Below are positions 8,474 through 17,333 of a stretch of DNA of 64,000 nucleotides, piece by piece. The stretch is from contig CAVVFX010000008.1 of NCBI GenBank assembly GCA_963747535.1, positions 124,001-188,000 on the forward strand. The letters are read 5' to 3'. The notes beneath the pieces are model-generated. The model did not search any database. It worked only from the letters and a program-made list of their open reading frames with translations, and was not told the DNA's origin. Made by a program: the position numbers and the translations under genes. Numbering within the stretch: position 1 is the first letter of the stretch; every line of letters starts with the position of its first letter. The DNA comes from CAVVFX01 sp963747535 (GTDB lineage Bacteria > Acidobacteriota > Terriglobia > Bryobacterales > Bryobacteraceae).

Positions 8474-9493
8474 ATGGCTACGAATATGAAAAAAGTCCGC
8501 TGGGGTGTGCTTGGCGTGGCGGGAATCGCGGTGCGCCGCGTCATTCCCGGAATGAAGGATTGTGAATCGGCTGAAGTCACGGCCATCGCATCTCGTGATC
8601 TCACGAAGGCGCAGGAGGCGGCGAAGACTCTCGGAATCGCGCGCGCCTACGGTTCATACGAGGAACTGCTGGCCGATCCCGAAATCGACGTCGTTTACAA
8701 TCCGCTGCCCAATCATCTGCATGTGCCTTGGACTATCCAGGCTGCCGAAGCGGGTAAGCATGTCCTTTGCGAAAAACCGATCGCGATGACCGCGGCCGAA
8801 GCCGAACAGCTCATCGCCGTGCGCGATCGCACCGGCGTCAAGATTGGCGAAGCATTCATGGTGCGGACCACGCCGCAGTGGCTCCGGCTGCGCGAGATCG
8901 TCCAATCGGGCGAGATCGGCGACCTGCGCGCGGTCATCGGACTCTTCAGCTACACCAACACCGATCCGGAAAACATCCGCAACATCCTGGAATACGGCGG
9001 CGGGGGCATCATGGATATCGGCTGCTATCCCACTTTCACCTCGCGTTTCGTATCGGGGCAGGAACCGCGGCGCGTGGCGGCGATCATCGAACGAGATCCG
9101 CAAATGGGCACCGACCGTCTGGCATCGGCGATCCTCGATTATCCGTTCGGCCCGGCGGTGTTCACCTGCAGCACGCAAATCTCGCCGCACCAGTTCATGA
9201 AGTTCGTGGGGACCAAGGGACGCGTCGAGCTGGAGATTCCTTTCAACACGCTCAATGACCGGACCATGCGCGTCATCGTGGATGACGGGCGGGATCTGAT
9301 CGGCGGCGGACGGCGCGTCGAAGAACTGGGACCGTTCGATCAGTACACCATTCAGGGCGACGCGTTCTCGAAGGCTGTGCTGGGTCAAGGCGAGGTTCCG
9401 GTAAGCCTCGAGACGGCCATCGGCAACATGCGCGTGATCGACGCGATTTTCAAGTCGGCGCAATCCGGCAAGTGGGAAGCCGTGGCATCATAA
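8474..9493 (+). CDS. Gfo/Idh/MocA family oxidoreductase
   Basis: 339 residues. The N-terminal Rossmann domain starts WGVLGVAGIA, a variant of the dinucleotide-binding GxGxxG loop, followed by VYNPLPNHLH and the family-defining catalytic segment HVLCEKPIAMT, whose Lys and Pro are conserved. The C-terminal alpha/beta domain has GGGGIMDIGCYPTF, where the Asp and the Cys replacing the usual His sit at the active site. Likely an NAD(P)-dependent dehydrogenase of a sugar, inositol or related polyol; the substrate cannot be told. The ATG at 8474 follows a short repeat and has no strong Shine-Dalgarno sequence, so the start is moderately certain. The TOBE gene follows only 4 nt after the stop. Confidence 0.85.
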   Translation: MATNMKKVRWGVLGVAGIAVRRVIPGMKDCESAEVTAIASRDLTKAQEAAKTLGIARAYGSYEELLADPEIDVVYNPLPNHLHVPWTIQAAEAGKHVLCEKPIAMTAAEAEQLIAVRDRTGVKIGEAFMVRTTPQWLRLREIVQSGEIGDLRAVIGLFSYTNTDPENIRNILEYGGGGIMDIGCYPTFTSRFVSGQEPRRVAAIIERDPQMGTDRLASAILDYPFGPAVFTCSTQISPHQFMKFVGTKGRVELEIPFNTLNDRTMRVIVDDGRDLIGGGRRVEELGPFDQYTIQGDAFSKAVLGQGEVPVSLETAIGNMRVIDAIFKSAQSGKWEAVAS

Positions 9494-9497
9494 GGTC

Positions 9498-9704
9498 ATG
9501 CCAATATCAGCGCGAAACCAGCTCGAAGGTAAAGTAGTCGATGTGAAACTTGGGGAGATCATGGCTCATGTCGACGTCAAAGTCGGAAAGAGCCACATCG
9601 AGAGCGTGATCACCCGGCGCAGTGCGGAAGAGCTTGCCCTCAAAAAGGGAGACAAGGTCACGGTCGTCATCAAGTCGACGGAAGTGATGCTCCAAAAAGA
9701 TTAG
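9498..9704 (+). CDS. Mop/TOBE-domain molybdopterin-binding protein
   Basis: 68 residues that make a single Mop (TOBE) domain: MPISARNQLEGKVVDVKLGE at the start, SHIESVITRRSAEEL in the middle, and KKGDKVTVVIKSTEVM at the end. Such molbindins bind molybdate or tungstate as oligomers and store or buffer it in the cytoplasm. The gene is separated from the oxidoreductase by 4 nt and is probably cotranscribed. No molybdoenzyme or Mod transporter is visible in this window, so the link to metal use is inferred from the family only. Confidence 0.85.
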   Translation: MPISARNQLEGKVVDVKLGEIMAHVDVKVGKSHIESVITRRSAEELALKKGDKVTVVIKSTEVMLQKD

Positions 9705-9782
9705 TTTAGTGCGGTGGGACGGTCAATCCTGGCCGCAGCCGCGTTCAGGATCGACGATGGCGACCGTGTTATCAGCCTTGGA

Positions 9783-11786
9783 TCAAGCTCCTGGAATACC
9801 GATTCCAGCCACGTCCTTCAATCGCAGATCCTTAATCTTGTCGCGCAATTGCGCCGCCTTTTCGAATTCGAACTTCTTCGCGGCTTCGCGCATGCGCTCC
9901 TCGAGTTCGGTGATGTACTGCTCCCGTTGCGCCGGCGACAGATCGCCAACATCGTCCTCCCGCTCGACTGGCACCGTGACATAATCCCCCTCCGCGATAG
10001 CGATCAGGCTCAGGTCGATGGGCTTCATGATCGACTGCGGTATGACATGGTTGCGCTCGTTGTAGTCGAGTTGCGTGTTGCGCCGGCGGCGCGTTTCTTC
10101 GATGGCGCGTTTCATGCTGTCAGTCATCACATCGGCGTAGAGGATCGCGCGGCCTTCCAGATGGCGCGCAGCCCTCCCTATCGTCTGGATCAGCGCTCCG
10201 CTGGAGCGGAGGAAGCCTTCTTTATCCGCGTCCAGAATCGCTACCAGCGAGACTTCCGGCAAATCCAGACCTTCGCGCAGAAGGTTGATCCCGATCAGCA
10301 CATCGAACTCGCCGCGACGCAGATCGCGCAGGATCTTGACACGGTCGAGCGTACTCACTTCTGAGTGCAGATAGTTGCACTTCACGCCGATCTCGGAATA
10401 GTATTCGGCCAGATCTTCCGCCATCCGCTTGGTCAGCGTGGTCACCAGAACACGCTGGTTATTCTGCTCGCGCTTGCGAATCTCGCCCAACAGATCATCC
10501 ACCTGGCCTTTGATCGGACGAATTTCGATCTCCGGATCCACCAGGCCGGTCGGGCGAATGATCTGCTCCACCACGACACCGGCCGACTTGGTCAGCTCAT
10601 AAGGACCCGGCGTAGCCGACACATAGACGACCTGGTTCACGCGGTTCTCGAATTCCTCGAAAGTGAGAGGCCGGTTGTCGAGCGCGCTCGGCAGGCGGAA
10701 GCCGTGACCGACCAGCACCTCTTTGCGCGACCGGTCGCCGTGAAACATGGCGTGAAGCTGCGGGACGGTCTGGTGGCTTTCGTCGAGGAACATGATGGAA
10801 TCCGCCGGAAGATAATCGAGCAGCGTCGGCGGCGGCTCACCCGGCAGGCGTCCGGAGAAATGGCGGGAGTAATTCTCGATGCCGTGACAGTAGCCGATCT
10901 CTTTCATCATTTCGAGGTCGAACATGGTGCGCTGCCAGAGGCGCTGCGCCTCGATCAGCTTGTTCTGCCGGATCAGCTCGGGATGCCACTCTTCGAGCTC
11001 TTTGCGAATCGACGCCATGGCCGACTCCTTGGTCTCGTCAGCCATCACATAGTGTGTCTTGGGATAGATGGGCAGCCGGACATAAGTCTGGCGTACCTGT
11101 CCGAGAAGAGGATCGATCTGTGACAGGCTCTCGATCTCGTCACCCCACAACTCGATGCGGTACGCGTAGTCGTCGTAGGTGGGCATCAGTTCGATGACGT
11201 CGCCGCGGACGCGGAAAGTGCCGCGACGGAAATCTCCATCGTTGCGTTCGTAGAGAATATCGACGAGGCGCGATACGATCTCCTTGCGCGTGATCTTCTG
11301 CCCTCTTTCGAGCATCAGCAGCATCCCGTAGTAGGCTTCCGGCGAACCCAAGCCATAGATGCAGCTCACGCTGGAGACTATGACGCAGTCGCGGCGTTCG
11401 AATAGTGAGCGCGTGGCGGAGAGGCGCAGCTTGTCGAGTTCCGCGTTGGTGGTGGCCTCTTTCTCGATATAGACGTCGCTCGAAGGGATGTAGGCTTCGG
11501 GCTGATAGTAGTCGTAGTAGCTGACGAAATACTCAACCGCCGCCGAGGGGAAGAAGGACTTGAACTCGCCATAAAGCTGCGCCGCGAGAGTCTTGTTGTG
11601 CGCCATCACCAGGGCCGGCTTACCCAGTTCTTCGATGATTTTCGCCATCGTGAAGGTCTTGCCGGATCCCGTGACCCCCAGCAGGACCTGATGCTTTTCA
11701 CCGTCTCGCAGCCCGCGGGTCAATTCCTCGATCGCCGTGACCTGGTCACCGCGCGGTCGATAGGAAACACCCAGTTGAAACGACAT
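9783..11786 (-). CDS. uvrB: Excinuclease ABC subunit B
   Basis: UvrB, 667 residues, the usual length. Visible features: RPRGDQVTAIEEL, the Walker A motif GVTGSGKTFTMAKI, the beta-hairpin region VSYYDYYQPEAYIPSSDVYI, the DESH helicase motif FLDESHQTVPQ, VLVTTLTKRMAEDL, and motif VI QTIGRAARH. The C-terminal UvrC-binding UVR domain is present (ELEERMREAAKKFEFEKAAQ). It loads onto damaged DNA with UvrA and recruits UvrC. The ATG at 11786 (MSFQLGVSYRPRGDQ) matches family N-termini; the open frame extends further upstream but that part is unlike UvrB. The upstream region holds two different hairpin repeats. Confidence 0.97.
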   Translation of the reverse strand: MSFQLGVSYRPRGDQVTAIEELTRGLRDGEKHQVLLGVTGSGKTFTMAKIIEELGKPALVMAHNKTLAAQLYGEFKSFFPSAAVEYFVSYYDYYQPEAYIPSSDVYIEKEATTNAELDKLRLSATRSLFERRDCVIVSSVSCIYGLGSPEAYYGMLLMLERGQKITRKEIVSRLVDILYERNDGDFRRGTFRVRGDVIELMPTYDDYAYRIELWGDEIESLSQIDPLLGQVRQTYVRLPIYPKTHYVMADETKESAMASIRKELEEWHPELIRQNKLIEAQRLWQRTMFDLEMMKEIGYCHGIENYSRHFSGRLPGEPPPTLLDYLPADSIMFLDESHQTVPQLHAMFHGDRSRKEVLVGHGFRLPSALDNRPLTFEEFENRVNQVVYVSATPGPYELTKSAGVVVEQIIRPTGLVDPEIEIRPIKGQVDDLLGEIRKREQNNQRVLVTTLTKRMAEDLAEYYSEIGVKCNYLHSEVSTLDRVKILRDLRRGEFDVLIGINLLREGLDLPEVSLVAILDADKEGFLRSSGALIQTIGRAARHLEGRAILYADVMTDSMKRAIEETRRRRNTQLDYNERNHVIPQSIMKPIDLSLIAIAEGDYVTVPVEREDDVGDLSPAQREQYITELEERMREAAKKFEFEKAAQLRDKIKDLRLKDVAGIGIPGA

Positions 11787-11815
11787 AATTCCAGTATCCC
11801 GCACGAGCTTTGTGT

Positions 11816-11833
11816 GACAGACTTCAGTCTGTC
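11816..11833. repeat. Palindrome GACAGACT-TC-AGTCTGTC
   Basis: A perfect 8-bp inverted repeat with a TC centre, 30 nt upstream of the uvrB start on the minus strand. It shares a 16-bp core with the copy at 8448 and is directly followed by the second hairpin family at 11876. Confidence 0.75.
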
Positions 11834-11875
11834 GCTCGAGTTTGTACGTTTTCGCCGCCGCGCCGCCAACCGGGA

Positions 11876-11930
11876 CTCCGTGGCGCGGACCATCGTTTAT
11901 TGTGGTCTGCGGGCTCCGCAGCAGCCTGGC
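11876..11930. repeat. GGACCA/TGGTCT hairpin repeat, copy 1
   Basis: About 55 bp with inverted arms GGACCA (11887-11892) and TGGTCT (11903-11908) around an A/T-rich loop. Its reverse complement matches 22033-22082 almost throughout, including the flanking CTGCTGCG and GCGCCACGG. A third, more compact hairpin (CAGACCAT...ATGGTCTG) occurs at 58728. Confidence 0.75.
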
Positions 11931-12048
11931 AACTGCTGCGCAGGCGGTAAGTCTGCCGGAGCACGCCACCGAGCGTCTGGAGGATTCCGGCGGCCTCTAA
12001 AAGGGCGGGGAAAACGGCGCTCTCGCCTTGCACCAGCTCTACCTGAGG

Positions 12049-12372
12049 TCAGGAGAGTTCGAGGACGAACTGTTCTTTCTCGAACGTAAATTCCCACCCG
12101 GAAGCGGGCCACTTCTGCTGCGTGGTCACCTTCTTCGCAATCGCCAGCGCCAGACCCGAATAAAAACCGGCCTGGTTCTTGTTGTAGACGCTCCCGGTGT
12201 TGTGGATATTGCCCAGGGTACCGCTTGGTTGGTAGACCTTCAGGGCGTAACTGTGGAGGGAGTTCTTGACGCCCTGCTCCGAAACCTGGATTCCCCGATT
12301 GGTGCCCGAACTGGTCTCGGCGTAATCGAACTTCCGGTTTAACCACGTCACCGTGCCGCTGATAGATGGCAT
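12049..12372 (-). CDS. Hypothetical protein
   Basis: A 107-residue protein without signal peptide or membrane segment that I do not recognise. The sequence alternates hydrophobic and polar residues (SGTVTWLNRKFDYAETSSGT, GWEFTFEKEQFVLEL), suggesting an all-beta fold. A good ribosome-binding site (GAGGAAAAG) stands 5 nt before the ATG and the codon use resembles neighbours, so I take it as real. It is divergent from the DUF1800 gene, sharing a ~240-bp upstream region with it. Confidence 0.6.
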   Translation of the reverse strand: MPSISGTVTWLNRKFDYAETSSGTNRGIQVSEQGVKNSLHSYALKVYQPSGTLGNIHNTGSVYNKNQAGFYSGLALAIAKKVTTQQKWPASGWEFTFEKEQFVLELS

Positions 12373-12614
12373 CTTTCTTTTCCTCGATGAGAAGAAACTC
12401 TCCCCAGCAGCTTACCACTCCGGACCACAGGGAACCACGAGGCACGCTCTCACGTTTGTCGCTCGAAAGTGCTATTATCCGCATCAGAAGCGGTCAGCTT
12501 GCCCGTCCGACACAGTTGTCCAACACGATTGTAAAGAGGGATTTACAAGATGTCCGCGACATCCGGGGCCCGAACGCGTTAATACAGGTAGGCAGTTTGA
12601 GGATAAGGTTCATA
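12373..12614. other. Divergent intergenic region
   Basis: About 240 bp separate the hypothetical gene from the DUF1800 gene and should hold promoters for both. The plus frame stays open through it, but the signal peptide at 12615 argues that it is leader, not coding sequence. I see no clear operator. Confidence 0.4.
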
Positions 12615-14603
12615 ATGTCACGTAGAGCTTTTTGCGTATTTGCGCTGGCGTGTTCGCTGGCTGTTCCAGCCCTCACCATTTACGGCAAAAAGCCTAAGAC
12701 CACCACGCCCCAGCCTCCGGCAATCAGCCAGATGTCCGAGGACCAGAAGGCCGTGTACGCGCTGAACCGCCTCGCTTACGGACCTCGTCCCGGCGACGTC
12801 GAGGCCGTGAAAAAATACGGACTCGACCGCTGGATCGAAGTGCAGCTCCATCCCGAAATGATCCAGGAGAATCCCAAGCTGCTGGCCAAGCTTCAGCCGC
12901 TGGACACCCTGGTTCTGCCCGCGGACGCGATGATCGAGAGCTATCCGAATCCTCAGTTGATCCGCGCCATGGTCGATGGCCGCGCCGCGTTTCCCGAGGA
13001 CCCTCTCACCCGGATGATGATCCGTCGGCAGGTAGAACGCTACAAGATCAAGGAAGAAGCCAAGACCAACCAGTCACCCCGAGCCCAGGCCGCGCAGAAG
13101 CGAGTGGCCGAGATGTCCATGGTGCCCGACCTTGATGCCGTCCTCCATGGCCTGACGTCGGAACAGCAGGATGCCATTAAAAACGGTACGCCGCTCGATA
13201 AAGTGAAGACGCTCGAAACGCTCCCGGACGCCACCCAGATCGATGTCCTGGATGCCATGAAGCAGCAGCAGCGCCAGATGCTTTTTCCCCTGGCATCGCC
13301 CACCTTACGCCGCCGGATCACTATCTTGAACGGCGGTCAACAGGTGGTCTACCAGGACCTGGCTGAGGGCAAGCTCCTGCGCGCCGTTTACTCCAACAAG
13401 CAATTGGAAGAGGTCCTGACGGACTTCTGGTTTAACCACTTCAACGTCTATTTCGACAAAGGCGCCGATCGCGACCTCGTAACGTCTTACGAACGCGACA
13501 GAATCCGGCCAAACGTCCTGGGTAAATTTTCCGACCTGTTGCTCGCGACCGCCGAAAGCCCGGCCATGCTCTTTTACCTGGACAACTGGGAATCGGTCGG
13601 GGCGAACTCCGAACAGGGCAATAACAATCGAAACAAGGGGCTGAAGCGCGGCCTGAACGAGAATTACGGCCGCGAACTGATGGAATTGCACACCCTCGGC
13701 GTCGATGGCGGCTACACCCAAAAGGACGTTACTGAAGTCTCCCGCTGTTTCACCGGCTGGACCATCCACAATCCGCAGCGCGGCGGTCAGTTTGAATTCG
13801 ACGCGCGGTTGCATGATAACGGCGAAAAGGTGGTGCTGGGCGTCAAGATTCCTGCCGGCGGCGGCATGAATGACGGACTGAAGGTTCTTGACATGCTTTC
13901 CAAGAGTCCAGCGACTGCGCACTTCATCTCCAAAGAACTGGCGATGCGCTTTGTGAGCGACAATCCTGCCGCTGCCATGGTGGACCGGATGGCCAAGACT
14001 TTCCTTTCAACGGATGGCGACCTGCGGGAAGTCATGCGCTCGATGGTGACTTCGCCGGAATTCTGGGCGCCCGAGAACTTCCACGCCAAGGTAAAGACAC
14101 CCCTCGAGATGATGGCCAGCGCCCTGCGCGTCACCAATGCCGACGTCGATTACTCCATGTTGCTCGCGCAGCAATTGAATGTCATGGGCCAGCCGCTTTA
14201 TCGTAAGGTCGAGCCGACCGGCTACTCGCTCAAAAACGCCGACTGGTTGAACTCGGCTGCGCTGTTGGGCCGCATGAACTTTTCGCTCGCCCTGGTGAGC
14301 AATCGTATTCCCGGAATCAAGGTGGATCTCACGCCGTATCAGAACGCGGCGGATCCCAATGATGTGGCTCATGAGCTGTCGATGACGGATCTTTCGGCCA
14401 ATACCAGGAAGGCCATCCTGATGGGTGTGGATAATCCCGAGATCCTCCAGCAGGTGAATCAACGCTCCACTATGCAGGATGCCGGTATGCAACAGGGACG
14501 AGGCCGCCGGGGTATGGATGTCGCGTTCAACGCCGTAGCGCCCGACAAAACGGCGCTACTGGCTGGCTTAACGTTGGGCTCTCCGGATTTTCAACGCAGG
14601 TAA
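12615..14603 (+). CDS. DUF1800 domain secreted protein
   Basis: 662 residues with an N-terminal signal peptide (SRRAFCVFALACSLAVPALT). Family features are ALNRLAYGPRPGDVEAVKKY at the start of the domain, FWFNHFNVYFDKG, ENYGRELMELHTLGVDGGYT, and TGWTIHNP. DUF1800 proteins are periplasmic or exported, of unknown activity, and nearly always sit beside DUF1501 genes, as here. The ATG at 12615 was chosen because GAGGATAAGG lies upstream and the signal peptide begins there. It is 4 nt from the next start, so the pair is one operon. Confidence 0.88.
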   Translation: MSRRAFCVFALACSLAVPALTIYGKKPKTTTPQPPAISQMSEDQKAVYALNRLAYGPRPGDVEAVKKYGLDRWIEVQLHPEMIQENPKLLAKLQPLDTLVLPADAMIESYPNPQLIRAMVDGRAAFPEDPLTRMMIRRQVERYKIKEEAKTNQSPRAQAAQKRVAEMSMVPDLDAVLHGLTSEQQDAIKNGTPLDKVKTLETLPDATQIDVLDAMKQQQRQMLFPLASPTLRRRITILNGGQQVVYQDLAEGKLLRAVYSNKQLEEVLTDFWFNHFNVYFDKGADRDLVTSYERDRIRPNVLGKFSDLLLATAESPAMLFYLDNWESVGANSEQGNNNRNKGLKRGLNENYGRELMELHTLGVDGGYTQKDVTEVSRCFTGWTIHNPQRGGQFEFDARLHDNGEKVVLGVKIPAGGGMNDGLKVLDMLSKSPATAHFISKELAMRFVSDNPAAAMVDRMAKTFLSTDGDLREVMRSMVTSPEFWAPENFHAKVKTPLEMMASALRVTNADVDYSMLLAQQLNVMGQPLYRKVEPTGYSLKNADWLNSAALLGRMNFSLALVSNRIPGIKVDLTPYQNAADPNDVAHELSMTDLSANTRKAILMGVDNPEILQQVNQRSTMQDAGMQQGRGRRGMDVAFNAVAPDKTALLAGLTLGSPDFQRR

Positions 14604-14607
14604 AAAC

Positions 14608-15849
14608 ATGTCACTGAATCGTCGAATCTTCTTAAAGAATTCAGCCCTCGCGATGGTCGGGGTTGGAGCAGTTCCCCTGTGGCTGCAGCGCACCATGTAC
14701 GCATCCGAGACACCGGCCCAGCGCAAGAAAATCCTGGTCGCGGTCTTCCAGCGCGGAGCTGCCGACGGCCTGAACATCGTCGTGCCGCACGGTGAGAAGC
14801 GCTACTACGAACTTCGGCCGACTCTGCAGGTTCCGCAACCCTCCGCGGCCGTGGACAAGGAAAAGTCGGTGATCGATCTGGACGGCATGTTTGGCTTCAA
14901 TCCCGCACTCGCGGCGCTCAAGCCGATCTGGGACGCCGGCCATCTTGCCATGGTTCACGCCGCGGGCTCGCCGGACCCGACGCGCTCCCATTTCGACGCT
15001 CAGGATTACATGGAATCCGGCACTCCGGGCATGAAATCCATCGAAGGCGGCTGGATGAATCGTGCGCTGCTACAGGTGCAAGGTCCGCATTCCCCGGTGC
15101 GCGCGGTGGCGCTCGGCGCGTCCTTGCCGCGCTCGCTGCGAGGCGTAAATGACGCCGTGGCAATCGAGAGCCTGCGTTCATTCCAGGTGCGCGATGCCAA
15201 TGCGGCCAAGATCTTCGAAGACCTCTACTTGTCCACGGACGATCAGGTCCTCAACGGAACCGGCAAGGAAACGTTCGAGGCGGTCTCCATCTTGAAAAAA
15301 GTGCAGGGCACTCCGTACACTCCCGCCAACGGCGCAAATTATCCCAATGGACGCTTCGCCGACAGTCTTCGCCAGATCGCCCAATTGATCAAAGCGAATG
15401 TCGGCGTGGAAGTCGCGTTCGCGGACTACGGCGGGTGGGATCATCATGTCCAGGAAATGAACGCGCTGCCCAATATGCTGCGCGACTTTGGCGGTTCGCT
15501 GGCTGCATTCTGGAACGATCTGGGCGATCTCCGCGATGATGTCGTGGTGGTCACCATGTCTGAATTCGGGCGCACTGCGAAGGAGAACGGAACGCGCGGC
15601 ACCGATCACGGTCATGCCAACGTGATGTTCGTCATGGGTGGTCCGGTGAAGGGCGGCAAAGTGTACGGTAAGTGGCCGGGCCTTGCCGACCATGAGCTAT
15701 ATGAAAAACGCGACCTCGCCGTGACTACAGATTTTCGCGCAGTCCTGGGCGAGGTGGTCTCGAATCACATCGGCAATAAAGACGTACAGAAAGTATTTCC
15801 CGGATACCAGGGAGGACCTCAGGATTTCCGCGGTTTCCTGAAAGTCTGA
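14608..15849 (+). CDS. DUF1501 domain protein, Tat-exported
   Basis: 413 residues. The N-terminus NRRIFLKNSALAMVGVGAVP fits a twin-arginine signal with R-R-x-F-L-K. The body has AVFQRGAADGLNIVVPHGE, FDAQDYMESG and SEFGRTAKENGTRGTDHGHA, the DUF1501 pattern, which belongs to the alkaline-phosphatase/sulfatase-like superfamily. It is thought to act outside the cytoplasm together with DUF1800 proteins, in an unknown process. It follows its partner by 4 nt and no further gene joins the operon. Confidence 0.9.
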   Translation: MSLNRRIFLKNSALAMVGVGAVPLWLQRTMYASETPAQRKKILVAVFQRGAADGLNIVVPHGEKRYYELRPTLQVPQPSAAVDKEKSVIDLDGMFGFNPALAALKPIWDAGHLAMVHAAGSPDPTRSHFDAQDYMESGTPGMKSIEGGWMNRALLQVQGPHSPVRAVALGASLPRSLRGVNDAVAIESLRSFQVRDANAAKIFEDLYLSTDDQVLNGTGKETFEAVSILKKVQGTPYTPANGANYPNGRFADSLRQIAQLIKANVGVEVAFADYGGWDHHVQEMNALPNMLRDFGGSLAAFWNDLGDLRDDVVVVTMSEFGRTAKENGTRGTDHGHANVMFVMGGPVKGGKVYGKWPGLADHELYEKRDLAVTTDFRAVLGEVVSNHIGNKDVQKVFPGYQGGPQDFRGFLKV

Positions 15850-15877
15850 TGTCCGCCCCGGTTACGCAATAGCCGCG

Positions 15878-16243
15878 TTACCCTTTGTTGTAAAAGAACC
15901 GCTCGTGGACGATCTTGCCATCCTTCCACTTGCGCACCGCGACTTGCGTTGACTTCATCCTGAAGCCGTTCTTAAAACTGATATCCATGTACCACTCGGA
16001 GAACGATGTGTCTCCGTTAATGGCGCTGGCCAGCAACTGTCCGTCGTGCCATTCGGCGACCGATGTAAAGAACTGTTGTTCGAATTCTCGGTTCACGGTC
16101 TTCCCGGTGCGAGGCTCCTCGGAATTCTCCTGCATGACTACGTCATCCGAATAGAACTTTTCAAAGGCTTCCATAGCCTTTCCAGTGAGAATCATTTCAT
16201 TTACTTGCCGGTCGAGAGCGGCAGTGTCGGTTGCGGGACTCAT
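15878..16243 (-). CDS. SnoaL/NTF2-like protein
   Basis: 121 residues with the alpha+beta barrel pattern of SnoaL-like proteins: an N-terminal helix (LDRQVNEMILTGKAMEAFEK), FYSDDVVMQENSEEPRTGK, and strands ending in RKWKDGKIVHERFFYNKG. These folds act as small-molecule cyclases, isomerases or binding proteins; no catalytic residue set is distinctive here. Its ATG overlaps the stop of the MarR gene (ATGA), so the two are co-translated, and it is probably controlled by that regulator. Confidence 0.75.
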   Translation of the reverse strand: MSPATDTAALDRQVNEMILTGKAMEAFEKFYSDDVVMQENSEEPRTGKTVNREFEQQFFTSVAEWHDGQLLASAINGDTSFSEWYMDISFKNGFRMKSTQVAVRKWKDGKIVHERFFYNKG

Positions 16244-16728
16244 AGTTTCTCCTTTTCGATTTGAAATACTTCACGGATCTGTTCAAGTTGGCCGATCAGC
16301 AAAGTTAAATCATGCTGATCGAGTTTGCCCAGGCGGGCCTTGAGGAAGGCGCGCACGGGGCGATCAATACCGGCAACAAGATCGAGACCTTGCCGCGTGA
16401 TGCGCGTCAGCACCACCCGGCGGTCTTCTTTACTTCGCTCGCGGGCAGCCAGACCGCGCGATTCCAACCGGTCGAGCAAACGCGTGATATCGGGATCGTG
16501 GTTGATCATGCGCTCTCCGATCTGCTTGCAGGTCGCGCCTGCCGGCTCCGCGCCGCGCAGGATGCGCAGCACGTTGTACTGAGTCGCGGACAGGTCGTAG
16601 TCGCGGAGAAATGCCGCCGTCGCCTGGCCCAGCACTTCCGCGGTGCGAACGATGTTTAGCGCGGCTTCCTCTTCCAGGAGCGCGAACGGTTTCGTCTGCT
16701 GAATCTCAGCCGCCAGTTTACCGGGCAC
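16240..16728 (-). CDS. MarR family transcriptional regulator
   Basis: 162 residues with a central winged helix-turn-helix: LSATQYNVLRILRGAE, TCKQIGERMINHDPDITRLL (recognition helix) and DRLESRGLAARERSKEDRR (wing with the typical D-x-R). MarR dimers usually repress their own operon and a divergent gene in response to small phenolic ligands. Here it leads an operon with the SnoaL-like gene and is divergent from the short asparaginase. The start is a GTG at 16728 with a weak ribosome-binding site. Confidence 0.88.
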   Translation of the reverse strand: MPGKLAAEIQQTKPFALLEEEAALNIVRTAEVLGQATAAFLRDYDLSATQYNVLRILRGAEPAGATCKQIGERMINHDPDITRLLDRLESRGLAARERSKEDRRVVLTRITRQGLDLVAGIDRPVRAFLKARLGKLDQHDLTLLIGQLEQIREVFQIEKEKL

Positions 16729-16746
16729 GACTTCACATTACTCGTT

Positions 16747-16758
16747 ATGACGAATATT
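16747..16758. promoter_or_regulatory. Candidate MarR operator
   Basis: The short divergent space between the MarR and asparaginase genes contains TCGT-TATG-ACGA-type dyad symmetry around 16750. The position fits autoregulation, but the dyad is short, so this is only a candidate. Confidence 0.25.
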
Positions 16759-16790
16759 GTCAAGAGGAGATTATTGCTTTCACGACAGGT

Positions 16791-17306
16791 GTGATTCAAT
16801 CGGAAGACGTGCAGCGCATCCATCTCATCGCTACCGGCGGGACTATCGAGAAGAACTATTCGGAAAGCACGGGCTCAGTGGCGAATCTGGAAACCAAGAT
16901 CGACCGATACCTCAAACAGCTGCGCCTCCCGGACGCTGGGATTGACACGATATCCGTGATGAACATCGACAGCCTCGAGATGACGGAAGAGGACCGCGCG
17001 AAGGTTCTGGAAGTGGTCCGTCAGCGCCTGGATTCCCCTATCGTAATCACTCACGGCACCGACACGATGGTCGAGACCGGCCTCTACCTCAAGAAGCGCC
17101 TGCCGGACCTTTCCGTGCCGATCATCTTCACCGGCGCTATGACTCCGCTGGGATTCGAACGCAGCGATGGCCTGCAAAATCTCACCGAGAGTCTGTTGGC
17201 GGCGCGCTTACTGGCGCCGGGGATCTGGCTGGTGATCCACAATCAAGTATTCCCGATCGATCAGGTTCGCAAGGACCGAGAGACCTCGCGTTTCGTCCCG
17301 CTGTGA
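16791..17306 (+). CDS. Short asparaginase-domain protein
   Basis: About 171 residues that match only the N-terminal catalytic domain of type I/II L-asparaginases: IHLIATGGTIEKNY with the first catalytic Thr, and VITHGTDTMVETG with the second Thr-Asp pair, then IIFTGAMTPLGFERSDGLQN. Full asparaginases are ~330 residues, so the C-terminal domain is missing; one-domain versions are known as a separate short family. Activity on asparagine is uncertain. The GTG at 16791 is my choice; a GTG at 16809 is an alternative and the Shine-Dalgarno is poor for both. It is divergent from the MarR gene. Confidence 0.75.
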   Translation: MIQSEDVQRIHLIATGGTIEKNYSESTGSVANLETKIDRYLKQLRLPDAGIDTISVMNIDSLEMTEEDRAKVLEVVRQRLDSPIVITHGTDTMVETGLYLKKRLPDLSVPIIFTGAMTPLGFERSDGLQNLTESLLAARLLAPGIWLVIHNQVFPIDQVRKDRETSRFVPL

Positions 17307-17333
17307 CACGACTCTTGAGCCTCCGCAGCAAGG

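Noticed and set aside
11897..12484. A 195-codon minus-strand frame overlapping the 107-residue hypothetical gene
   Set aside because: Low-complexity Arg/Gly/Pro translation, no ribosome-binding site, and it contains a hairpin repeat; the 107-residue frame has a better start.
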